Numbered from the stretch's first letter, positions 16,294 through 24,493 are shown. The stretch: 45,236 bases of DNA from Bacillota bacterium (GCA_023392615.1 JAEVYT010000003.1:1-45236), one strand, 5' to 3'. The notes: generated by a model not told the origin, from the sequence alone. Program-made: numbers and translations.

Positions 16294-18252
16294 GTGAGAA
16301 ACACTAAATCATCTGTCCTGGTACTGATTAAAACAATAAAATACATATTAATTGCAGCAGTCTTATTGATACTGATTGCAGTAGTAGTACTGTATAAGTA
16401 TAACACCCGTAGAGAATATGAGGATAAAAGCATTCTTAATATATTCGGAAAACAGAGAATATATACTCAGATGATGGGAAAGGACGCCAACCGCTTATAT
16501 TATCTGGTGAAAGAGAAAAACCAAGTTAATATTGGAGAGGCAGAAGTGCAGATCAACAAAGAGATTGCAAGTCTCCGGATTAATTTACAAGAGGAGAGGG
16601 ACAGATTTGCTTCAAATCTGGAAGCATTTCATAACTACCATATCTATATCAACGGGAGAAAACTATATATCGATGCTGAGGTGATTAATCAGTCAGAATA
16701 TTTGAAACAAATCGATGTACTTTGGGAAGAATTCGATTTCGCAATTCATGAAATAATTGAAGCGGACAATACACAAGAGATAATTAATGGTGCCAGGTTT
16801 ATTAATAATAATAATTTATTGCTGTTAAGTTTGTCGGACAGTCTTTTTCAACAGGTTCAGGATAGTACGATAAAAGCAGATAGGCGATATGAACATCTTG
16901 CATATACCTTAATAGGATTACAGGTTTTTATTATAATTGTGTCATTGATTGGATTAAGTAACTATTTATTCCGACCATATTATCAGTTGTATACAGGGTT
17001 ATCGGATATAGGACTTACTAATGTGACAACCCGTAATAATATACCGACCCGTAGAAATGTGAAACCGATGGTTGATGAAGTAAATGGGATATTTTTAAAA
17101 ATAACAAATTTAATATCTTTAATTGAGAACATGAATAACAATAATTCTTTCATGGAGATATTGACGTACATAAATAAAACATTCTCAACATTTATACCAT
17201 TTAATTATATAGGGATCGCTTTGATGAGCAATGACAAGAAGATGATAAAAGCGTCCTATGGAGTGACGGACGGCTCAGTTACAGGATTGACAGAAAAATT
17301 AATGGGATTGGGATGGTACCTAAATGAGACAAGCCTTGATCAGGTATTGGAATCCGGAGAAGCTAGAATTATAAATGATTTAGAACAGTATTGTGAAGGT
17401 GCTCCACTAAAGCTATATAATAAGATGCTGTTAGAATTTGGTATTAGGGCATCAATCGCTTTACCGTTAAAAGTCAACAAAGAACCGGTAGGAATGATTT
17501 TCTTTTCCAGTATTAATAAGAACGTATATACTAAGGAACATTCCAATTTTCTGAGTACTTTGGCAAATAGTATTGCGATCAGCTTGAACCAGAATATTAT
17601 TACCAAAGACATCATTTTCAGTAGCATTCTTGCATTGGCGAAGTTATCAGAGGCGCGTGATGAAGATACCGGAGAGCATATGGAGCGCATGGCGAAATAT
17701 TCAAGATTAATCTCCAAACTATTGTATGAAAATGAGTTGTATACAGATATAATCACACTGGAATATATTGATAAGATATATGAGTTCAGTCCTTTGCATG
17801 ATATCGGGAAGGTTGGCATTATGGATGACATTCTGTTAAAACCCGGCAAGCTGACTGAGAAGGAGTTTATAGAGATGAAAAGGCATGCACAGTTCGGTGG
17901 GCAGGTTTTAAGAACCGCTGATAAAAAATTGCATGATAAGGGAAAGAGCTTATTCGCAATTGGTATCGAAATTGCAGAAGCTCATCATGAGAAATGGGAT
18001 GGATCAGGATATCCCTTTGGGAAAAAGGGTGAAGAGATTCCACTAAGTGCAAGAATTGTTGCAGTTGCGGATGTGTTTGACGCACTAACAAGCAAGCGAC
18101 CCTATAAAGAGGCATTTTCACTGGAAGATTCATTCCGCATTATTGAAGAGGGAAAAGGGAAACATTTTGATCCTACCATTGTGGATGTGGTCTTGCAAAA
18201 TCGTGATCAGGTTGAGAATCTGTATCGCAAGTTTAACAGAACAAAGGGCTGA
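16294..18252 (+). CDS. PilJ/NarX-type sensor, GAF and HD-GYP domain protein (c-di-GMP phosphodiesterase type)
   Basis: 652 residues from GTG 16294, which follows AGGGGGA by 8 bases; ATG 16261 lacks a site. Domains in order: first membrane segment (about 10-34), an extracytoplasmic helical domain whose start GKQRIYTQMM resembles the PilJ/NarX type, a second membrane segment (about 204-226), a HAMP-like linker, GAF (about 285-430) and HD-GYP (about 440-640). The HD-GYP core is intact: HDIGKVGIMDD, HHEKWDGSGYP and VADVFDALTSKRPYK. HD-GYP domains hydrolyse cyclic di-GMP. It probably senses an external cue and lowers the messenger level. The ligand is unknown. Confidence 0.9.
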   Translation: MRNTKSSVLVLIKTIKYILIAAVLLILIAVVVLYKYNTRREYEDKSILNIFGKQRIYTQMMGKDANRLYYLVKEKNQVNIGEAEVQINKEIASLRINLQEERDRFASNLEAFHNYHIYINGRKLYIDAEVINQSEYLKQIDVLWEEFDFAIHEIIEADNTQEIINGARFINNNNLLLLSLSDSLFQQVQDSTIKADRRYEHLAYTLIGLQVFIIIVSLIGLSNYLFRPYYQLYTGLSDIGLTNVTTRNNIPTRRNVKPMVDEVNGIFLKITNLISLIENMNNNNSFMEILTYINKTFSTFIPFNYIGIALMSNDKKMIKASYGVTDGSVTGLTEKLMGLGWYLNETSLDQVLESGEARIINDLEQYCEGAPLKLYNKMLLEFGIRASIALPLKVNKEPVGMIFFSSINKNVYTKEHSNFLSTLANSIAISLNQNIITKDIIFSSILALAKLSEARDEDTGEHMERMAKYSRLISKLLYENELYTDIITLEYIDKIYEFSPLHDIGKVGIMDDILLKPGKLTEKEFIEMKRHAQFGGQVLRTADKKLHDKGKSLFAIGIEIAEAHHEKWDGSGYPFGKKGEEIPLSARIVAVADVFDALTSKRPYKEAFSLEDSFRIIEEGKGKHFDPTIVDVVLQNRDQVENLYRKFNRTKG

Positions 18253-18261
18253 CGCGGTGAT

Positions 18262-18527
18262 TTTTATTAATGCGCCAAATGAAAGGTTTGTGTAGTTTAT
18301 CACACTGCAGTTAATGAATAGCGTATGTATTATTATCCATACAGAAGACACGTTCTCACTCGTTGTCGCACGTAATGGTTCATAAGGTCGTAACAGATGT
18401 GCCATCTGCCACAACCTAAGAACCACCGGCGACAAACGGTCTCTGTATAGATTAATAATACATACGCTATTTTAAAAGTAATGAAGTGATAAACAGATAG
18501 ATAATTATGGGCGCATTATAAATAATA
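18262..18527. repeat. large imperfect palindrome, MITE-like repeat, copy 1
   Basis: Nested inverted repeats span about 260 bases. The outermost are TTATTAATGCGCC near 18266 with GGCGCATTATAAATAA near 18510, then GTTTATCAC (18295-18303) with GTGATAAAC (18486-18494). Inside them is AATAGCGTATGTATTATTA (18317-18335) with TTAATAATACATACGCTATT, and further pairing continues toward the centre near 18395. No ORF is present. The segment 18294-18389 recurs at 18615-18710. It could be a non-autonomous element or a structured RNA. Confidence 0.6.
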
Positions 18528-18614
18528 TAACATCAGGCTATGCACCTGCATTAGTGAGAAAAAACATGCGATGCCTTTTTGACGAAAAGACCAGTAATTC
18601 TATAGAACATATAT

Positions 18615-18744
18615 AGTTTATTACACTGCAGTTAATGAATAGCGTATGTATTATTATCCATACAGAAGACACGTTCTCACTTGTTGCCGCACGTAGTGGT
18701 TCATAAGGTCTCTGTATAAATTAATAATGCATACGCTATTTAAT
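18615..18744. repeat. second, internally deleted copy of the palindromic repeat
   Basis: Bases 18615-18710 match 18294-18389 with four mismatches in 96. The right arm 18707-18744 matches 18438-18475. The 52-base centre of copy 1 is missing, exactly between two GGTC tetramers (18386 and 18438), so it was probably lost by slippage. Arms AATAGCGTATGTATTATTA (18638-18656) and TTAATAATGCATACGCTATT (18721-18740) still pair. Confidence 0.65.
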
Positions 18745-18854
18745 TATTTTATAAAAATTTTATGTCAATATTTGAATAGTATAGTAAGGATTTAAAATGC
18801 AAATATTATAACATAAGCAAATATCTGACGGCTTATTTTTTGGAGGTGTTTCAT

Positions 18855-19082
18855 ATGGGGAAAATAGAAAACGCAAAGGATAAGATTGTAGGAAAGGTAG
18901 TAGAAACTACTGGAAAGATTACGAATGACCAGGAACTTGAGTTTACCGGAAAATTCAAAAATTTAACATCAGAGGTGAAAGACAAAATCGGTAATGTTAG
19001 AGAAAACATGTTCCAGGAAGCAAACAATATTATGGACAAAGCGAACGAGAAACTGAAAAATAAAAAGGACAAGATGTCTTGA
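18855..19082 (+). CDS. CsbD-family stress protein
   Basis: 75 residues, highly charged, starting MGKIENAKDKIVGKVVETTG and continuing KITNDQELEFTGKFKNLTSE. This is the CsbD pattern (AKGKxxEAxGKxTGDxxLExxGK). In Bacillus csbD belongs to the general stress regulon; the molecular role is not known. TTGGAGGTG precedes ATG 18855 by 6 bases. It lies 13 bases before the GlsB-like gene, with which it probably forms a small stress operon. Confidence 0.85.
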   Translation: MGKIENAKDKIVGKVVETTGKITNDQELEFTGKFKNLTSEVKDKIGNVRENMFQEANNIMDKANEKLKNKKDKMS

Positions 19083-19095
19083 AAGGAGTAATATT

Positions 19096-19374
19096 ATGGT
19101 ATTTGTTATGCCAACTATTACAAGTATTATTGTATGGATTATATTAGGAGCGTTATCCGGATGGATAGCAAGTTTGATTACAGGCAAGAGTAAAGAGATG
19201 GGTATGTGGGCAAATCTCTTATTTGGAATTGTTGGTGCCTTTGTCGGTGGTTGGGTAGCAAGTCTCTTCGGACTTGCACCTGCAACGGGTTTAAACCTAT
19301 GGAGCTTTATAGTGGCAATAGTGGGAGCAGTTATTGTATTAGGTATTGTAAGTCTATTTAAGAGCAGAGATTAA
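19096..19374 (+). CDS. GlsB/YeaQ/YmgE family membrane protein
   Basis: 92 residues with three hydrophobic segments. It contains the family pattern WIILGALSGWIASLITGKSK, then LLFGIVGAFVGGWVASLFGL and a terminal IVAIVGAVIVLGIVSLF. The family is annotated as transglycosylase-associated or stress-response protein, although no catalytic activity has been shown. AAAGGAG lies 9 bases before ATG 19096. Close coupling with csbD supports a shared stress role. A strong terminator follows at 19389. Confidence 0.88.
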   Translation: MVFVMPTITSIIVWIILGALSGWIASLITGKSKEMGMWANLLFGIVGAFVGGWVASLFGLAPATGLNLWSFIVAIVGAVIVLGIVSLFKSRD

Positions 19375-19388
19375 AGTAGTATTTTACC

Positions 19389-19429
19389 AAAAAAAGTGAT
19401 GAAGTTATAGATATTCATCACTTTTTTTT
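19389..19429 (+). terminator. intrinsic terminator
   Basis: AAAAAGTGATGAA (19391-19403) pairs with TTCATCACTTTTT, followed by further T residues up to 19429. It ends the csbD-glsB operon. Confidence 0.85.
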
Positions 19430-19484
19430 GTATAATTTTATATGTAGGTATCGTGAAAATTAAATTAAAGGGGGTAATATCATT

Positions 19485-20126
19485 ATGGAAGAAAAGGCAA
19501 AAAAAATAATCTCTCCGGTGAATAGGAAGATATCACTCAAAGTAATATCCGGCCATTTTGCAACAAGTAATTCTCATGTTAACCTTTATATTGATTTGAC
19601 AACAATGAAGGCACGACAAAATGAGGCGATGGAAGCTGCTAAGTTCTTAGCAAAACAGTATGTGGTAAATACCTTGGTAGATACCATAGTATGCTTGGAC
19701 GGCTGTGAAGTGATTGGAGCATTTTTAGCTCAAGAGCTGTCTTTGGCAGGGATAATGTCCATGAATGCACACCAGACAATATACATTATTACTCCTGAAT
19801 TTAACACACATGGACAGATGATGTTCAGACAGAATGTACAACCATTAATAAGTGGGAAAAACATTCTTTTGCTTACCGGATCAGTGACAACTGGAGATAC
19901 CCTAAAGCGAAGTATAGAATGTATTAATTATTACGGTGGTATCATGCAAGGAATCAGTTCTATCTTTAGTGCGGTGGATAAAGTTGAGGAGTTTAAAGTA
20001 CACTCCATATTTAAATCGAAGGATCTTCCTGATTACAGCGGTTTTTCCGTAAATGATTGTCCGATGTGCAAAGAGAAACATCATTTAGAAGCAATAGTGG
20101 ACGGATTAGGATATCTTAAATTATAA
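19485..20126 (+). CDS. phosphoribosyltransferase-like protein (orotate PRTase type)
   Basis: 213 residues. The segment GKNILLLTGSVTTGDTLKRS followed by IECINYYGG matches the PRPP loop of type I phosphoribosyltransferases (hydrophobic strand, then D/S-x-x-TTG-T). The usual acidic pair at the start of the loop (ED or DD) is replaced by TGS, so PRPP binding may be altered. An upstream strand DTIVCLDGCEVIGAFLAQEL fits the family fold. A C-terminal pair CPMCKEKHH could bind metal. AAAGGGGGT lies about 11 bases before ATG 19485. A role in pyrimidine salvage or regulation is possible but not shown. Confidence 0.7.
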   Translation: MEEKAKKIISPVNRKISLKVISGHFATSNSHVNLYIDLTTMKARQNEAMEAAKFLAKQYVVNTLVDTIVCLDGCEVIGAFLAQELSLAGIMSMNAHQTIYIITPEFNTHGQMMFRQNVQPLISGKNILLLTGSVTTGDTLKRSIECINYYGGIMQGISSIFSAVDKVEEFKVHSIFKSKDLPDYSGFSVNDCPMCKEKHHLEAIVDGLGYLKL

Positions 20127-20133
20127 CGAAAGA

Positions 20134-20176
20134 ATGCCCTGGTAAAGAGCAACTTAAATGCAATTTACCAGGGCAT
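20134..20176. terminator. hairpin between convergent genes
   Basis: A perfect 13-bp stem, ATGCCCTGGTAAA (20134-20146) with TTTACCAGGGCAT (20164-20176), sits between the PRTase-like gene and corA, which converge. T tracts are poor on both sides, so it is a likely but not canonical bidirectional terminator. Confidence 0.6.
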
Positions 20177-20184
20177 ATATAATG

Positions 20185-21120
20185 TTACATAAACTTTTTC
20201 TTCTTAAAGAAGATGAAACAAATGATTGCGACGATGATACTTAGTATGGACACGAACAAATATCCATAGCGCCAAGTTATCTCAGGCATTGACGTAAAAT
20301 TCATTCCATACCAACCAACGATTAATGTCAATGGAAGAAAGACGGTTGTGACGACTGTAAATATTTTCATGATTCGGTTCAGATCATACTCAAGCTGTGC
20401 ATGATAAGCCTCTCGAACATGAACGGAATATTCCTGTAACATTCGGGTATTATTACTTAGTCGTTCAGCACGGCTGGCAAATACTCCGAAATAATGAACA
20501 TTTGCATCATCAAATATATCAATGGAGTTTTCCTCTAATACTTCTCCGATTGTGACAAATTGTTGAAAATAATTATCTAGTAGCATCAGTCTTTTTCGTA
20601 CATCAGTAATCTTATGGGTAAAATCATTATCCATCTTTAGGTCATCAATCTTCTCTTCATAGCCGGTAATTTCATCCTCGATATCTTCTAGAATTGCATA
20701 ATCTTCACTAATAAATTTCTCGAGTACGGTAAAGAATAGGCGTTCTTGGGTCAACTTATTCAAATTTAGATTGCTCAATATGTCATGAAATTTAATCTTG
20801 GAGCTCTCATCTCTGTCTTCAATAATAACGATAAGCATAAGATTCTTTTTAATATAAAGGCCAAGACGATCCTGCAGCTTAATAATTTGTTTGGGATTAA
20901 TTGCAATGATTACGCCGAACAGATAATCGTAATAGGAATTTAACGTTCCATGGATATGCCGTCCACCATTCTTGCATTCCCCAACGGTGATGTAGGAAAA
21001 TCCGAATTGCTCATAACATTGTGTGAGTTCATCTAAGGTGATTAGCCCAATGGTTAATTTATCTGGGTTCACGTCAGTGCTCTGTATCTCTTTGATGTCT
21101 TCTTGAATCTGGTAGAACAT
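20185..21120 (-). CDS. corA: CorA-family magnesium transporter
   Basis: 311 residues. The long N-terminal cytosolic alpha/beta domain and coiled helices are followed by two C-terminal membrane segments (about 253-270 and 285-304). Between them is the CorA signature YGMNF (Gly272, Met273, Asn274) with the loop SMPE. CorA proteins form pentameric Mg2+ or Co2+ channels in the membrane. AGGAGAGGAG lies just upstream of the start on the minus strand. It stands alone, and its 5' end faces the spoIIID promoter region. Confidence 0.92.
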   Translation of the reverse strand: MFYQIQEDIKEIQSTDVNPDKLTIGLITLDELTQCYEQFGFSYITVGECKNGGRHIHGTLNSYYDYLFGVIIAINPKQIIKLQDRLGLYIKKNLMLIVIIEDRDESSKIKFHDILSNLNLNKLTQERLFFTVLEKFISEDYAILEDIEDEITGYEEKIDDLKMDNDFTHKITDVRKRLMLLDNYFQQFVTIGEVLEENSIDIFDDANVHYFGVFASRAERLSNNTRMLQEYSVHVREAYHAQLEYDLNRIMKIFTVVTTVFLPLTLIVGWYGMNFTSMPEITWRYGYLFVSILSIIVAIICFIFFKKKKFM

Positions 21121-21326
21121 AGTTACTCCTCTCCTAACAATCTATTTTTAGGCCGATTTATTAAAATGTAGTAATGGCATATACCTGTCTCTATTAACCA
21201 TATTATAACTCCTAATAAACAGAAGTAAATAATAAATTTTCTCTTTTATTGGTAGAGCAACATATCTTTAGCTTAACCTCATTTAATTTTACAATGCGGT
21301 TTATTCACAGTACTACTGATGTATTC

Positions 21327-21340
21327 CTTTGCATACAATG
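21327..21340 (+). promoter_or_regulatory. candidate sigma-E-type -10 for spoIIID; 14-mer shared with 22903
   Basis: CTTTGCATACAATG contains CATACAAT (21332-21339), which fits the sigma-E -10 consensus CATACAnT. spoIIID is transcribed by sigma-E in characterised spore formers. A convincing -35 is not seen 13-15 bases upstream. The same 14 bases recur at 22903-22916 inside the element. Confidence 0.4.
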
Positions 21341-21356
21341 TAACAACAACGATAAT

Positions 21357-21399
21357 AAGGGGGAATGCGTTCCGCAGGTGTTGGAACGCAGACACTATG
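21357..21399 (+). promoter_or_regulatory. hairpin-bridged ribosome binding site of spoIIID
   Basis: AAGGGGGAA at 21357-21365 is 31 bases from ATG 21397, too far for normal initiation. Between them TGCGTTCC (21366-21373) and GGAACGCA (21383-21390) form a perfect 8-bp stem with a 9-base loop. Folding it would leave about 8 bases from the Shine-Dalgarno to the ATG. This supports ATG 21397 as the start and suggests structure-dependent translation. Confidence 0.5.
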
Positions 21400-21633
21400 A
21401 AAGGCTATATAGAGGAACGAGCGGTTGAAATTGCGAATTTTATTATTGATAATAATGCTACTGTGAGACAGACCGCAAAGCAGTTCGGCATTTCGAAATC
21501 AACCGTACACACGGATGTAACAAACCAGAACATTTGCAAAAGCAAAATTTTTCATCAAGTTGTAACAAGGATATATTACCTCGCACAAAGCTGGTCACAT
21601 GGTTATATATTCTTTTATATAGTATGCCAATAG
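21397..21633 (+). CDS. spoIIID: SpoIIID, 5' part of a split gene (residues 1-38 native, then foreign tail)
   Basis: The N-terminus MKGYIEERAVEIANFIIDNN followed by ATVRQTAKQFGISKSTVH is SpoIIID, the mother-cell DNA-binding regulator that follows sigma-E. Homology ends inside the helix-turn-helix at codon 38 or so. A foreign tail then runs from about NQNICKSKIF to a stop at 21631-21633. The missing C-terminal half (HKDVTERLTQINPSL and on) lies 16.3 kb away at 37789-37953, same strand and phase. The 12 bases CAACCGTACACA occur at both break points. SpoIIID needs both the HTH and its basic C-terminal region to bind DNA, so this piece alone should be inactive. See the element entry for the proposed rejoining. 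Confidence 0.9.
   Translation: MKGYIEERAVEIANFIIDNNATVRQTAKQFGISKSTVHTDVTNQNICKSKIFHQVVTRIYYLAQSWSHGYIFFYIVCQ
21500..21511 (+). other. left attachment core (attL)
   Basis: CAACCGTACACA, identical to 37787-37798. It falls in codons 35-39 of spoIIID. To its right the element sequence (CGGATGTAACA) still resembles the spoIIID continuation at attR (AGGACGTTACA), as expected for half-sites of one recombinase. Confidence 0.8.
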
Positions 21634-22713
21634 CAGATCGAATTTGATGGAAGAGTTGTCAATCTCAGTTCCAAGCAGATCTTTTATTTTTCGAATGCGG
21701 TAAACAATTGTGTTGCGATGGGCGTATAGCCTAGAGGCGGTTTCAATCAGATTGCAGTCGGATAATAAAAAGATTCTGAGCGTATTCAGATAATCAGTAT
21801 CGTGTTCGAGATCATGTTTCTCCAGAATTCCAAGGTTCCTAGAATAGATTTTCTCTAAAAGTTCCGGGTCGGAATTGCAGAATAACAATTGGAAGATACC
21901 AAGCTCGTCAAATTCAATGTAGCTTCGATTCCATAACTCTGCTGTAGCTAACGAAAAGCATGCCCGTTTGTAGCACTGACCGATTTGAGTAATGGAATGC
22001 ATGACATCGCTCACCCCTATCATGATGCTGTCGCAGTAGCATACAATTTCAAGGATCTTTTTGAAGGGCAATTGTTCCGGCGTGCATTGATAAATTAGAA
22101 TCTGCATATTATCATACTGAAACAGATGATACTTTACGGAGTAACTGTTAAGAGGAGAGGTGATGATGGTGGAATCGTGGAGATTACGAATTACCATAAC
22201 ACGATAGTCTCCTATGGTGGTAAAACCAAATTGATTCAAAGTCCGCAAGATATTTTCAGGGACGGTAGTTTGAAAAAGAGCACTTTGGAAAGCAGCACTT
22301 AAGTGATCAGAACGCTGATTGTCCATCAATAATACACGGCAGTAATCCTGCATGATTTCTACGAGGTGAATCTCCCAAGGCATGGTGATTAGGGGGATTT
22401 TATTTATATCACAAAACTGGAGGATTTCAGGAGTAATATCCTCGTCAAATAGATATTTTCCGACATTTATGATAATGGCACTACAGTTTTTCATCGCAAG
22501 TTCGCGAATAAAATCCAATAGTTCTATTCCGCCCGATCGAAAAAGACCGGTAGTTATCACCATTTCGCCACCTTTTAAGAAACTGATATTATGAATATCC
22601 TCTGCTAAGTAGATCCAAGATACAGAATTAATTAGGCCATTCTCTCCGGCATGTTGGGTTAGTTTATATTTGGTTTTGGTTGTCTCATATAAAGATTTGA
22701 CTTGAGTTTTCAT
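21595..22713 (-). CDS. PucR-family transcriptional regulator
   Basis: 372 residues. The N-terminal PucR-like sensory domain (about 10-125) contains INSVSWIYLAEDIHNISFLK, GGEMVITTGLF and MKNCSAIIINVGKY. The C-terminal HTH_30 domain (about 310-370) reads FLLSDCNLIETASRLYAHRN and TIVYRIRKIKDLLG, the standard PucR signature. Such regulators activate catabolic genes for purines, GABA or amino acids in response to substrate. AGAGGAGAGGA lies just upstream on the minus strand. It diverges from the kinase, transporter and aminotransferase genes, which are its likely targets. Its stop is only 80 bases inside the left end of the element. Confidence 0.88.
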   Translation of the reverse strand: MKTQVKSLYETTKTKYKLTQHAGENGLINSVSWIYLAEDIHNISFLKGGEMVITTGLFRSGGIELLDFIRELAMKNCSAIIINVGKYLFDEDITPEILQFCDINKIPLITMPWEIHLVEIMQDYCRVLLMDNQRSDHLSAAFQSALFQTTVPENILRTLNQFGFTTIGDYRVMVIRNLHDSTIITSPLNSYSVKYHLFQYDNMQILIYQCTPEQLPFKKILEIVCYCDSIMIGVSDVMHSITQIGQCYKRACFSLATAELWNRSYIEFDELGIFQLLFCNSDPELLEKIYSRNLGILEKHDLEHDTDYLNTLRIFLLSDCNLIETASRLYAHRNTIVYRIRKIKDLLGTEIDNSSIKFDLLLAYYIKEYITM

Positions 22714-22902
22714 GAAATCCTCTCCTCTTACAATATTGCTGGGCTAGATGCCAAAGTTATGATAGCACTGGAACACCGTTATAATCTTTATTTCACTATA
22801 ACATAGATGAGATTGTATGAAAAGAACAAAAGGGAGGAGTGTGCTCTTGTGATTCAAACTGTGTACAGGGCTTTTCCAAGTGTGTAAATTCGAGTGTTTG
22901 TA

Positions 22903-22920
22903 CTTTGCATACAATGCAAA
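22903..22920. promoter_or_regulatory. palindromic candidate operator in the pucR divergent spacer
   Basis: TTTGCAT ACA ATGCAAA (22904-22920) is a perfect 7-bp inverted repeat with 3-base spacer, between pucR and the divergent kinase and transporter genes. Its left part, CTTTGCATACAATG, also occurs upstream of spoIIID. It could bind PucR or act as a sigma-E-type -10 (CATACAAT). No other signal was assigned in 22714-23073. Confidence 0.4.
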
Positions 22921-23073
22921 GCATGAATCTTCGTAATTAAAGTCCATTGAAATATTCGAATATGTTCATTATAATCAACACATAGCAAACAAATCACATC
23001 AAGCAATGTGGTACAGATTATTACATAAGAACCTCGCTATTATCAATCATAAATATTAAAGGAGGAGATTTGA

Positions 23074-23673
23074 ATGAGTGATAAATTCGTTGTAACGATT
23101 GCACGACAGTTCGGAAGTCTGGGACGTCCAATCGCACTTAAGGTCAGTGAGATGATCGGAGTGGAATACTATGATCGAGAAATTGTGGATATGGCAGCGA
23201 AAAAGCTAGATCTTCCTGTATCGGCGATCAGCGATAATGAAGAAATTGCAAAATCAGCCTTCTTTAACATGAGCTATCCACTGGGTATGGGAACTACCTC
23301 CATTCAGGACACCATTTTTTCAACACAGAAGAAAATTATACTTGATTTGGCAGAAAAGGAATCCTGTATCATCGTAGGACGGTGTGCGGATTATATTCTG
23401 AATGATCATAAGAATATCATCAAAGTATTTATTTACGCTCCTTATAAAGAGCGACTCAAAAATTGTGTTGAAAGCTTAAATATGCAGCCTGATGAAGCAA
23501 AGAAGATGATTGCTGACGTTGATAAAGCAAGAGAAGCGTATCATAGACATTATTGTGGATTCACAATGTCAGATAAGGATTACAAACATGTGATGTTAGA
23601 TTCTAGTCTCCTTGGTGTTGATGGAACCTGTGATGTATTGGCACAAATTATTAAAAAGAGATTTGATGTATAA
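23074..23673 (+). CDS. cytidylate-kinase-like family protein
   Basis: 199 residues. It begins with a kinase-like strand and loop, VVTIARQFGSLGRPIALKVS, where the family usually has GSGG(R)xIA; here GSLGRP replaces it, so nucleotide binding may differ. The following YYDREIVDMAAKKLDL and CIIVGRCADYIL, then APYKERLKNCVE, are typical of the cytidylate kinase 2 group (AAA_33/Cytidylate_kin2). The reaction would be phosphate transfer to a nucleotide or a regulatory partner; the substrate is unknown. AAAGGAGGAG precedes ATG 23074. It is first in the rightward gene run opposite pucR, separated from the transporter by a terminator-like hairpin. Confidence 0.82.
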   Translation: MSDKFVVTIARQFGSLGRPIALKVSEMIGVEYYDREIVDMAAKKLDLPVSAISDNEEIAKSAFFNMSYPLGMGTTSIQDTIFSTQKKIILDLAEKESCIIVGRCADYILNDHKNIIKVFIYAPYKERLKNCVESLNMQPDEAKKMIADVDKAREAYHRHYCGFTMSDKDYKHVMLDSSLLGVDGTCDVLAQIIKKRFDV

Positions 23674-23697
23674 TAGAATATGAAATAAATTATAAGC

Positions 23698-23731
23698 AAC
23701 GGAGCCTTCTAAAATGAATGGCTCCGTTTTT
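23698..23731 (+). terminator. terminator or attenuator between kinase and transporter genes
   Basis: AACGGAGCC (23698-23706) pairs perfectly with GGCTCCGTT (23720-23728), followed by TTT. It lies 22 bases before the start of the transporter ATPase, so it either ends the kinase transcript or reduces read-through. Confidence 0.75.
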
Positions 23732-23752
23732 ATTTGGAAAGAAGGTGTTTTT

Positions 23753-24481
23753 ATGGCTTTGCTGGAAATTAAAGAACTCTCAAAATCCTTTGGAGATCTC
23801 GAAGTACTTCGCGATGTTAGCATTTCTGTAAAAAAAGGAGAAGTAGTGGTAATCATAGGACCCTCCGGTTCCGGAAAAAGTACAATGCTACGCTGTATTA
23901 ATTTGTTGGAGCAGCCCTCAGGTGGTGAAATCATTTATCAGGATGAGGATATTATGAAGCTCGGTAAAAAGGTAACACAGTATAGACAACATGTAGGTAT
24001 GGTTTTTCAAAGATTTAATCTGTTTCCGTTAAAAACGGTTTTGGAAAATGTTATGTTCGGTCCGATTAAGCTTAACAAAGTTCCAAAGAAAGAAGCAGAG
24101 GAACAAGCGATAGAACTCTTAAAAAAGGTCGGCCTCGAAAGTAAAATTCATGTATACCCCTCCGCTCTTTCCGGAGGCCAGCAACAGAGAGTTGCTATCG
24201 CCAGGGCATTGGCGATGAACCCGGATATCTTATTATTCGATGAACCAACTTCCGCTTTAGATCCCGAGCTGGTAGGCGATGTGCTTGAAGTTATGCAGCA
24301 ACTAGCGAAGGAAGGAATGACAATGGTAGTAGTTACCCACGAGATGGGTTTTGCGAAGGATGTGGCTGACAGAGTAATCTTTATGGACGGTGGCTATATC
24401 GTAGAAGATGACACACCACACAATATATTTACTAATCCAAAAAATGAAAGAACTCGGGCGTTCCTGTCCCGTGTACTGTAG
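23753..24481 (+). CDS. polar amino acid ABC transporter ATP-binding protein (GlnQ type)
   Basis: 242 residues from ATG 23753, preceded by GAAGGTG; the ATG at 23714 lies inside the terminator hairpin. Walker A GPSGSGKST (about 36-44), Q-loop VFQRFNLFP, signature LSGGQQQR, Walker B ILLFDEPTSALDP and H-loop VVVTHEMGFA are all intact. It hydrolyses ATP to drive import through the permease that follows. The LSGGQQQR signature and THEMGFA place it with the glutamine, glutamate and arginine importers. It forms an operon with the permease (12-base gap) and binding protein. Confidence 0.94.
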   Translation: MALLEIKELSKSFGDLEVLRDVSISVKKGEVVVIIGPSGSGKSTMLRCINLLEQPSGGEIIYQDEDIMKLGKKVTQYRQHVGMVFQRFNLFPLKTVLENVMFGPIKLNKVPKKEAEEQAIELLKKVGLESKIHVYPSALSGGQQQRVAIARALAMNPDILLFDEPTSALDPELVGDVLEVMQQLAKEGMTMVVVTHEMGFAKDVADRVIFMDGGYIVEDDTPHNIFTNPKNERTRAFLSRVL

Positions 24482-24493
24482 GAGGTGACGAAT

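Noticed and set aside
18294..18744. The repeats at 18 kb as a CRISPR array
   Set aside because: Only two copies, each about 100 bases or longer and palindromic, with no regular spacers and no cas genes.
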